The notes below the pieces were generated by a model that was not told the DNA's origin, made no database searches, and saw only the letters and a program-made list of their open reading frames with translations. From CAIVAT01 sp038212325 (lineage in GTDB: Bacteria > Bacteroidota > Bacteroidia > Bacteroidales > FEN-979), in assembly GCA_038212325.1 (NCBI GenBank), contig JBBQUQ010000055.1, forward strand, positions 1 through 23,114: 23,114 nucleotides of DNA, given 5' to 3'. Every line of letters begins with the position of its first letter. Positions within the stretch are counted from its first letter, which is position 1. The translations under genes were made by a program, and so were the position numbers. This document shows positions 17,419 to 23,114 of this stretch, piece by piece.

Positions 17419-18333
17419 TTATTTTGAATCAAGGATGGCCTGGTATTTCGAGCTGTTGGCAGGGTCTGTTTCCTTCAAAATATTGGTGATGTTGGTTTTT
17501 TCCATGGGCGGTACCCGTTGATCGGCATAAATGTTTATCAATTCATCCCGTTTGGCATCAAAAATAAGCTGCAATGCATACAGATTGGGTTTTGCATTGT
17601 ATATTTTTTGCAAAATTTCCACGCATTCAGTAATCGCACTCCTGCCCTGGTCAACTTTATCATACATCTGGTCAAGGCCCATCCGATGGTAGCGGAAGGC
17701 GAACTCCCTTAAGCCGGAATTAGCCGCATTCAGATAGTTGTTAACAACCCAATACCGGTTTTTATCGCTGTCATAAGCTTTCCATCCGGGGTTTGATGTG
17801 TTTTGCGCCGCATTGACAACTTCCTGGGCTTTTTCAAAATAGGGAGTGCCTCCACTGGGAGAGAATGAATCGAGATAAAATCCCAGGATGGTATAGGAAT
17901 AATAGGCAAGAAGGGAAGTAAGGTTTGAAGTGAAGGTGCCATCAGCATAATCGAGGGGCTGAAATTCAACATATTTGAATTGAATGTACTTATCTATCGT
18001 ATTTACCAACGGTGAATTATAGGAGGTGTTCAACACCGGCCTGCGGATGACCACATTCATAGTGCCTCGAAACTCTTCTGCACTCATGCGTTCATTGATC
18101 GTAATCATCATGGTGCATTCAATTCGTTCTTCCTGCTTAAACTTAAAATTGGACCACTTGCGGGTATTTACAAATTCATACATGGCTTGCTGCAATGTCT
18201 GGAACATCTTTTTATCAGTTCCTTCCAGTTTCTGTGTATTGATGCTGATCATGCAATTGAGTTCCTGCGCATGCAAGCCCGCAAAGGATACCAAACACAG
18301 AAAGGTTACCAGAAAAACTTTTATTCTTGTCAT
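17419..18333 (-). CDS. DUF4835 family protein (PorD-type)
   Basis: A 304-residue exported protein with a signal peptide (hydrophobic 5-19, likely cleaved at LHA-QEL near residue 22). The mature part has the features I associate with DUF4835: an early QELNC segment, a paired aromatic KWSNFKF region, IRRPVLNTSYNSPLVN, then a helical C-terminal half. I recall that this family is now linked to type IX secretion and named PorD in some annotations, but cannot check that here, so no symbol is given. Its ATG overlaps the coaBC stop by 4 nt (ATGA), so the two are translationally coupled. The order coaBC-DUF4835-recN is common in Bacteroidota. No other T9SS genes are in the window. Confidence 0.8.
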   Translation of the reverse strand: MTRIKVFLVTFLCLVSFAGLHAQELNCMISINTQKLEGTDKKMFQTLQQAMYEFVNTRKWSNFKFKQEERIECTMMITINERMSAEEFRGTMNVVIRRPVLNTSYNSPLVNTIDKYIQFKYVEFQPLDYADGTFTSNLTSLLAYYSYTILGFYLDSFSPSGGTPYFEKAQEVVNAAQNTSNPGWKAYDSDKNRYWVVNNYLNAANSGLREFAFRYHRMGLDQMYDKVDQGRSAITECVEILQKIYNAKPNLYALQLIFDAKRDELINIYADQRVPPMEKTNITNILKETDPANSSKYQAILDSK

Positions 18334-19538
18334 AGCTGAGTTGTTCTGTTTTTTACAAGAAAATCTATAATCTCTGCTGCAACTGCAGGCTTATCCTTTA
18401 ATGTTCCTTGTTGCATAGTGCCGGAACTGTCAATGATGGTGATTTGATTGGTATCAAGACCAAAACCAGCACCTTTGTCATTCAGTGAATTGAGTACAAT
18501 AACATCAAGGTTTTTTGATTTCAGTTTGCTTACAGCATGTTCAAGCTCATGGTCGGTTTCAAGGGCAAATCCGACAAGTATTTGATTTTGCTTTTTTTGT
18601 CGTCCGAGTTCCAGCAGGATGTCTCTTGTAGGGGTGAGTTCAAGGTTGAACGACTCCCCGCTCTTTTTCAACTTGAGCGACGACACATGCTTACAGCTAT
18701 AATCGGCAACAGCTGCAGCCATCATCACGATATCAGCCATGGCTGATTCATGCATGCATGCCTTGTACATTTCCTCTGCCGATTCAACGTCAATCCTGTT
18801 GATCCCCGGCTGGGTCGTCACCATGTGTGTCGGTCCTGTTATTAGTGTTACGGTTCCTCCCCTTCTGGCAGCTTCATCTGCCAGTGAAAATCCCATTTTG
18901 CCCGTGGAATAATTCCCGATAAACCTCACCGGGTCAATTTTCTCGTGCGTGGGGCCTGCTGTTACCAGGATTTTTTTTTTACCCAGGTCGAGTTTCCCGG
19001 TGAAGTGATCCCGGATAATTGCCATGATTTTATCAGGTTCCTCAAGTCTTCCCGGACCTGACAGTCCACTCGCCAGTTCCCCGACCTGTGGCTCAATAAT
19101 GATATTTCCGTAAGTCCTGAGAATGTTGATATTATTCTGCGTCGAAGCATGGGCATACATGTCCAGGTCCATAGCCGGGGCAATATATACAGGGCACTTG
19201 GCGGACAAATACGCTGTAACCACGAAATTATCGGCAATCCCATGTGCCATTTTCCCCAACGTATTGGCAGTAACAGGAGCAAAAATCATCAAATCAGCCC
19301 ATTGCCCGAGTTCGACATGATTATTCCACTCGCCATTTCCGGTTTTGTAAGGTTCAATGATGACAGGATGTTGAGAGAGGGTGGACAGGGTAAGCGGGGT
19401 GACAAAATCTACCGCAGCAGGAGTCATGATGATACGAACTTCTGCACCTTCCCTAACAAATAGCCGGACAAGGAGGGGGATTTTGTAGGCTGCAATGCTG
19501 CCGGTAATTCCGACAACAATTTTTCTTCCCTTCAACAT
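18330..19538 (-). CDS. coaBC: Bifunctional CoaBC (PPC synthetase/decarboxylase)
   Basis: Makes 4'-phosphopantetheine in CoA synthesis. It joins cysteine to phosphopantothenate (CoaB) and decarboxylates the product (CoaC). It is 402 residues, a normal length for the fusion. The N-terminal flavin domain (about 1-175) has GSIAAYK and the conserved histidine H74 (NHVELG). Two textbook CoaC residues differ: the PxMN asparagine is D124 (PAMDLDMY) and the flap cysteine is S157 (LASGLSGPGR). The C-terminal CoaB domain (about 185-402) is standard, with GPTHEKIDPVRFIGNYSTGKMG and the AAVADY segment followed by a lysine-rich LKLKK. It lies 17 nt after rpoZ and overlaps the DUF4835 start by 4 nt. Function is secure from the whole-protein match; the CoaC changes may be lineage-specific. 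Confidence 0.94.
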   Translation of the reverse strand: MLKGRKIVVGITGSIAAYKIPLLVRLFVREGAEVRIIMTPAAVDFVTPLTLSTLSQHPVIIEPYKTGNGEWNNHVELGQWADLMIFAPVTANTLGKMAHGIADNFVVTAYLSAKCPVYIAPAMDLDMYAHASTQNNINILRTYGNIIIEPQVGELASGLSGPGRLEEPDKIMAIIRDHFTGKLDLGKKKILVTAGPTHEKIDPVRFIGNYSTGKMGFSLADEAARRGGTVTLITGPTHMVTTQPGINRIDVESAEEMYKACMHESAMADIVMMAAAVADYSCKHVSSLKLKKSGESFNLELTPTRDILLELGRQKKQNQILVGFALETDHELEHAVSKLKSKNLDVIVLNSLNDKGAGFGLDTNQITIIDSSGTMQQGTLKDKPAVAAEIIDFLVKNRTTQL

Positions 19539-19555
19539 GATTTGAAAAGTTAACT

Positions 19556-19891
19556 TTAAAAATCCTCAGGCCGCTCTTTGTGAGGGTTGCGAAAGTAAAC
19601 CTCATCATGCAGATATTCGTGAATGGCGATCAAAGTAGGCTTCGGAAGATGTTCATAATATTTTGCGATCTCAATCTGCTCACGATTCTCAAAAACCTCT
19701 TCCAGGTTATCCGTAGTGGTAGCAAATTCAGACAATTTCTGGTTCAACTCTTCCTTGATTTCCAACCCGATCTGGTTTGCACGTTTTGAAAGCACAGCAA
19801 CAGTTTCATACATGTTATTGGTACCTGTTGTAAAGTCCTCAATGTTGCGGGTTACTGCGTGAACATCCGTTCTTACCTTTTTATAATCCAT
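19556..19891 (-). CDS. rpoZ: RNA polymerase omega subunit, Bacteroidota type
   Basis: A 111-residue protein resembling the divergent omega subunit of Bacteroidota. The core SKRANQIGLEIKEEL segment corresponds to the omega helix that clamps beta-prime, and NREQIEIAKYYEHLPKPT followed by YFRNP is a recurring tail in this phylum's proteins. Omega helps fold and hold the polymerase. It starts 2 nt after the bamD stop and ends 17 nt before coaBC, so it is part of one transcript. The neighbour order (bamD, rpoZ, coaBC) also supports the call. Confidence 0.85.
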   Translation of the reverse strand: MDYKKVRTDVHAVTRNIEDFTTGTNNMYETVAVLSKRANQIGLEIKEELNQKLSEFATTTDNLEEVFENREQIEIAKYYEHLPKPTLIAIHEYLHDEVYFRNPHKERPEDF

Positions 19892-19893
19892 GG

Positions 19894-20754
19894 TTATTTT
19901 TTTGGTTTATATAATTGAATACCTGAACTCTCCTGGCTCGCTTTTTTCTGATCATTCGAATAAATGGCCTCCAGTTGCTTCCTGGATCGTTCTTTTAATT
20001 CGCCTGCTTCTGCAATAAATTTACTTTCAGGATATTGCGCCACAAAATCATTGTAAGCAACGATTGTTTTAAGGTGCCTGTCCTTTTGTTTTTCAAAAAT
20101 ACTTTGTTTGGCAAAATTGTGATAAGATTTAATCACCAGGAAGAGAATTTCTTCTTTATGGGGAGTCTCCGGGTAATCCTTGAGAATGTTATTTAAAACG
20201 GTAATTGATGCTACATAGTCTGCCATCCTGTAATACATTTTGGCCATCTTATAATCTTTCATTTCAAGCTTCAGCCTGAGTTTATCGATTAAATCGTTGC
20301 ACTCCGACACCCTTTTACTGGTTGGGTAAGTGTTGGTAAATAACTGCAAATCTTTCATAGCTTCGTAAGTAACCGTTTGATCCAGGCTATATTCAGGAGA
20401 GCTCAGAAAATTGCAGTAAGCGCTCATGAACAAACATTCTTCAGCTTCGTCCGTCGACGGATAGCTGGTAGTATAGCGCTTAAAATAGTAGGAAGCAAGT
20501 GTATAGTCTTTTTGGTTGTAATAACAATAAGCGACAAAATAGGCAATTTTCTGCGCTTTGTCGGTGGCACGCATGGCTCCGGTTAATTGATCAAAAAGTT
20601 GAAGTGCCCTGGAATAATCCTTCTCGTTATATAATTTCACAGCTTGCTCATATTTCTCATCTGCCGATCCATGCTTCAGGATTTTTTGAAATTTGCAGGA
20701 GGAAAATATGAGGAGCAGGCTGAAAGCAACTAAGAAAATGGCCTTATACTTCAT
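19894..20754 (-). CDS. bamD: Outer membrane assembly lipoprotein BamD
   Basis: A lipoprotein of the BAM complex that helps insert beta-barrel proteins in the outer membrane. It is 286 residues. The N-terminus is a lipoprotein signal with a lipobox ending IFSSC (C20 lipidated). The body is TPR-like helical pairs: EQAVKLYNEKDYSRALQLFD, the YFVAYCYYNQKDYTLASYYF region, then a 'SYPSTDEAEECLFMSA' unit, all in the usual BamD/YfiO pattern. The tail is charged (KKASQES...). It is the first gene of the minus-strand cluster, divergent from the spt-type gene. A -7 box lies so close that its mRNA could be nearly leaderless. It could be another TPR lipoprotein, but length and context favour BamD. Confidence 0.88.
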   Translation of the reverse strand: MKYKAIFLVAFSLLLIFSSCKFQKILKHGSADEKYEQAVKLYNEKDYSRALQLFDQLTGAMRATDKAQKIAYFVAYCYYNQKDYTLASYYFKRYTTSYPSTDEAEECLFMSAYCNFLSSPEYSLDQTVTYEAMKDLQLFTNTYPTSKRVSECNDLIDKLRLKLEMKDYKMAKMYYRMADYVASITVLNNILKDYPETPHKEEILFLVIKSYHNFAKQSIFEKQKDRHLKTIVAYNDFVAQYPESKFIAEAGELKERSRKQLEAIYSNDQKKASQESSGIQLYKPKK

Positions 20755-20758
20755 GGTG

Positions 20759-20766
20759 CAAAATTA
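20759..20766 (-). promoter_or_regulatory. Candidate -7 box TAATTTTG at bamD
   Basis: The minus strand reads TAATTTTG, matching TAnnTTTG, and ends only 4 nt before the bamD ATG. If real, transcription would begin at or next to the ATG. No proper -33 TTTG is seen at the expected distance. Confidence 0.35.
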
Positions 20767-20816
20767 CAACTTTTGGTCGAAAAATCATAATTTAAACAGT
20801 AACTAACGGTTCCCGC

Positions 20817-20848
20817 TTTGAAAAAGTATTTGTTTTTTGGTACTTTTG
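20817..20848 (+). promoter_or_regulatory. Promoter TTTG-N20-TACTTTTG
   Basis: The best Bacteroidota-type promoter in the window: TTTG at 20817-20820 (-33), a 20-nt spacer, then TACTTTTG at 20841-20848 (-7). It faces the synthase gene starting at 20890 and leaves a leader of about 37 nt. Confidence 0.65.
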
Positions 20849-20889
20849 CAGCCGAATTGCATGATCATTAATCTTAAATTAGCAGCAAC

Positions 20890-22143
20890 GTGGATATTTT
20901 TGACAAGGTAGCCGGCAACATGGGGCCGCTTGGCCAATACGCCGATCAGGGTTTTGGCTATTTTTCTTTTCCGAAACTGGAAGGAGATATTTCAAACCGG
21001 ATGTATTTCAGAGGGAAACCGGTTTTAGTCTGGAGCCTGAACAATTATCTCGGTTTGGCCAATCATCCGGAAATCAGGCAAGCCGACACAGAGGCCTCTG
21101 CACAATTCGGGCTTGCCGCCCCAATGGGTGCGCGCATGATGTCGGGCCAAACAAAATACCACCAGCAACTGGAACAGGAACTGGCTGCGTTTGAAAATAA
21201 GGAGGCCGCCTACCTGCTCAATTTCGGGTACATGGGCATGGTATCGATCATCGATGCAATGCTCGACCGTCACGATGTAGTTGTATATGATTCGGAATCA
21301 CATGCCTGTATCCTTGATGGACTGAGGCTGCATATTGGCAAACGGTTCGTATTCCCGCACAATGATCTTGAGAAATTCGAAAGCCAGATTATTCATGCCA
21401 GAAAGGTTGCTGATGCCACAGGAGGAGGGATCCTCGTTATAACCGAAGGTGTATTCGGAATGCCCGGTGACCTTGGAAATCTGAAAGGAATCCTTCAGTT
21501 CAAAGACAAATATGGCTTCAGGCTTCTGGTTGATGATGCTCATGGGTTTGGCACGATGGGAGTTACCGGAGCCGGCACAAGCCAGGAGCAGGATGTTATG
21601 GATGGCGTTGATGTTTATTTTGGAACCTTCGCCAAAGCAATGGCTGGCATCGGGGCTTTTGTGGCAAGTGAAAAACGAATTATCAAAGCCCTTACGTTTA
21701 ATATGAGGTCGCAGATTTATGCAAAATCACTTCCCCTGCCAATGGTTGTAGGTTCATTGAAGCGCCTCGATATGATCCGCACACACCCTGAATTACGGGA
21801 AACACTCTGGACGATCGTTACCGCATTGCAAACCGGGTTACGTACACAGGGTTTTGATATCGGCAAAACGCAATCTCCTGTTACTCCTGTATTTTTAAAG
21901 GGTGGTCCTGTGGAAGCAACACAGGTTATTGCCGACCTTCGTGAAAATTTCGGAATATTCTGCTCAGGGGTCATTTATCCGGTGGTGCCCAAGGGGATTA
22001 TTATGTTAAGACTGATCCCCACTGCATCTCATACCCTGGAAGATGTTAGGATTACAATCGATGCTTTCGCACAAGTTCGCAAAAACCTCGACGATGGCAA
22101 GTACGCTTCAGGATCTATTCCTGCCCTTGCTGATAAATTCTGA
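20890..22143 (+). CDS. spt: Alpha-oxoamine synthase, serine palmitoyltransferase type
   Basis: A PLP enzyme that condenses an amino acid with an acyl-CoA, releasing CO2. It is 417 residues from a GTG start at 20890; the sequence begins MDIFDKVAGNMGPLGQ, which looks like the true N-terminus of Bacteroidota homologues. The PLP lysine is K249 in GTFAKAMAG, the ring-nitrogen aspartate D215 with H218 lie in VDDAHGFG, and H138 in SESHAC is the stacking histidine. The 34-residue spacing from D215 to K249 is that of the family. The GTFAKA motif and overall look favour Spt, the first step of sphingolipid synthesis, over Kbl or BioF. A related enzyme uses cysteate to start sulfonolipid (capnine) synthesis, and I cannot exclude that. 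It is followed 2 nt later by a membrane protein in the same transcript. Confidence 0.85.
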   Translation: MDIFDKVAGNMGPLGQYADQGFGYFSFPKLEGDISNRMYFRGKPVLVWSLNNYLGLANHPEIRQADTEASAQFGLAAPMGARMMSGQTKYHQQLEQELAAFENKEAAYLLNFGYMGMVSIIDAMLDRHDVVVYDSESHACILDGLRLHIGKRFVFPHNDLEKFESQIIHARKVADATGGGILVITEGVFGMPGDLGNLKGILQFKDKYGFRLLVDDAHGFGTMGVTGAGTSQEQDVMDGVDVYFGTFAKAMAGIGAFVASEKRIIKALTFNMRSQIYAKSLPLPMVVGSLKRLDMIRTHPELRETLWTIVTALQTGLRTQGFDIGKTQSPVTPVFLKGGPVEATQVIADLRENFGIFCSGVIYPVVPKGIIMLRLIPTASHTLEDVRITIDAFAQVRKNLDDGKYASGSIPALADKF

Positions 22144-22145
22144 TC

Positions 22146-23075
22146 ATGCTGAGACAACCTCGTTCCGAAAGAAACAGGTTCTATTCCGCTTACCGTAAAC
22201 TCCGCTTTCTTGCGAAAAGAGGCTCGCTGTTACCGATGCCTAAACAACAGGCGGCCAGCAGTTTGGTCATCCCCTTCGGCACATTTAAACTGATCACGCT
22301 CAACTCCCTGATGCTCTTTCTCACAGCATATCTCATCATCTATGTGCTGAATCTATTCATCACCGGCTTTGCTGCACTGCTATTCGATATCCCTGTTGTT
22401 ATTTATTACAATGATGTTGATTACCTGATCAGGGGAATTGACTGGACTCCCGACTCGGTATCTGGCGTCTTTAGCAGCGGTCCGATTGCCATGTTTGTAC
22501 TGTCTCTGTTTTTGCTTATCCTTTACAAGTCCGTTGAAACGGAAACCGGCATTCTGAGATTGCTTGTTCTATGGATGATCTTTCATGCACTTACCCGTTT
22601 TTTTGGCGAAGTGCTTGTTGGCGCAATATTTAATAAAGGATTTGGATTTGTGATCCTGTATATGTTTGTAATGGATACCGGGAAAGTTGTTCTGACCATC
22701 ATGGGATTCGTGGCCATGTTCACAACGGGACTATTCCTGACACGGTTTTCATTATATACGGCCAACATCTATTTTAACGATCTGATCAAGGCTTACCGCA
22801 CTAAATTTTTAACGAGCCAGTTCATCCTTCCTTTTGTTATTGGAAATATATTGATTCTGCTTGTTAAAATACCGGATATCAATTACTTTGATATTGTGTT
22901 AAATGCGTCAATGATCCTTTTCCTGGTTCCGGTCCTGTTGAGGAGCGTTGGCCTGGAGGACTTTTATTTTGACGAAGAGCCCAGGAAGATCAGGATGATG
23001 ACAATTCTCCCCTTAACAACGGTTCTGCTAATGATAGCGTTCAGACTGATCTTAGGAATGGGGATAAGGTTATAG
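22146..23075 (+). CDS. Polytopic membrane protein of unknown function
   Basis: A 309-residue protein I do not recognise. A basic N-terminal region (residues 1-35, many R/K, little acid) probably lies in the cytoplasm. About seven hydrophobic stretches follow: near 49-80, 109-129, 136-162, 166-200, 226-242, 247-268 and 284-306. The soluble loop at about 81-105 contains YYNDVDYLIRGIDW, and a charged loop EDFYFDEEPRK lies near 271-281. Possible conserved polar residues within spans include H148, R151 and E155, but no known catalytic motif is evident. The ATG at 22146 is 2 nt after the synthase stop, so the genes are almost surely co-transcribed and perhaps coupled. A role in lipid transport or modification is a guess from context only. 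Confidence 0.8.
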   Translation: MLRQPRSERNRFYSAYRKLRFLAKRGSLLPMPKQQAASSLVIPFGTFKLITLNSLMLFLTAYLIIYVLNLFITGFAALLFDIPVVIYYNDVDYLIRGIDWTPDSVSGVFSSGPIAMFVLSLFLLILYKSVETETGILRLLVLWMIFHALTRFFGEVLVGAIFNKGFGFVILYMFVMDTGKVVLTIMGFVAMFTTGLFLTRFSLYTANIYFNDLIKAYRTKFLTSQFILPFVIGNILILLVKIPDINYFDIVLNASMILFLVPVLLRSVGLEDFYFDEEPRKIRMMTILPLTTVLLMIAFRLILGMGIRL

Positions 23076-23083
23076 CCGTAAAC

Positions 23084-23113
23084 TTACTTTTGGATCATCA
23101 GTTTATCCAGGTA
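23084..23113 (-). CDS. Possible 3' end of converging gene
   Basis: Read on the minus strand from the window edge, the frame gives YLDKLMIQK and then TAA at 23086-23084. This looks like a plausible protein C-terminus and would make a gene converging on the membrane-protein gene with 8 nt between. Only nine codons are visible, so this could be chance. Confidence 0.3.
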   Translation of the reverse strand, partial: YLDKLMIQK

Positions 23114-23114
23114 A

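Overview
The window looks like chromosomal DNA from a member of the Bacteroidota (Bacteroidetes), probably an uncultured or environmental lineage. Four things point there: recognisable Bacteroidota-type proteins (the omega-like RpoZ, a DUF4835/PorD-type protein, a Bacteroidota-style serine palmitoyltransferase); the gene order bamD-rpoZ-coaBC-DUF4835-recN; near absence of Shine-Dalgarno sequences; and several intergenic copies of the Bacteroidota -7 promoter element TAnnTTTG. Most of the window is housekeeping and energy metabolism, coding-dense and mostly on the minus strand. I found no rRNA, tRNA, CRISPR array or intact insertion sequence.

Region 1 (1-2403) is the only accessory-looking part. 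A plus-strand gene of a phage/mobile-element type is broken into two reading frames (133-1468). Facing it is a minus-strand gene of unknown function whose 205-codon frame carries an in-frame TGA at codon 30 (1474-2091). An AT-rich 312-bp gap (2092-2403) holds three copies of a near-palindrome, a candidate minus-strand promoter and a candidate terminator. Bases 1-132 hold nothing I can assign.

Region 2 (2404-6264, minus) is gyrA followed by a secreted TPR protein that appears to have its own promoter; the TTG that would give the TPR gene its longest frame lies inside that promoter. Region 3 (6522-9071, plus) is clpC, divergent from gyrA.

Region 4 (9087-14775, minus) is an electron-transfer module transcribed etfB - etfA - membrane b-heme/ferredoxin subunit - CCG-domain Fe-S subunit - acyl-CoA dehydrogenase. 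The logical flow is acyl-CoA to dehydrogenase FAD, to EtfAB, to a membrane Hdr-like Fe-S oxidoreductase, to menaquinone. The oxidoreductase that many anaerobes encode as one DUF224-type protein is split here into two adjacent genes. clpC and the dehydrogenase converge on an imperfect hairpin that contains both stop codons.

Region 5 (14847-20754, minus) is bamD - rpoZ - coaBC - DUF4835(PorD) - recN - fabI, tightly packed (2-40 nt gaps, one 4-nt overlap), joining outer-membrane assembly, transcription, CoA synthesis, repair and fatty-acid synthesis. The CoaC domain differs from the textbook enzyme at two active-site positions.

Region 6 (20890-23075, plus) is divergent from bamD: an alpha-oxoamine synthase (serine palmitoyltransferase type) and, 2 nt downstream, a polytopic membrane protein of unknown function, behind a good TTTG-N20-TAnnTTTG promoter. 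The last bases may hold the end of a converging minus-strand gene.

No dramatic new system is evident. The most interesting items are the interrupted accessory genes, the split ETF:quinone oxidoreductase module, the CoaC active-site variant and the unknown membrane partner of the sphingolipid-type synthase.
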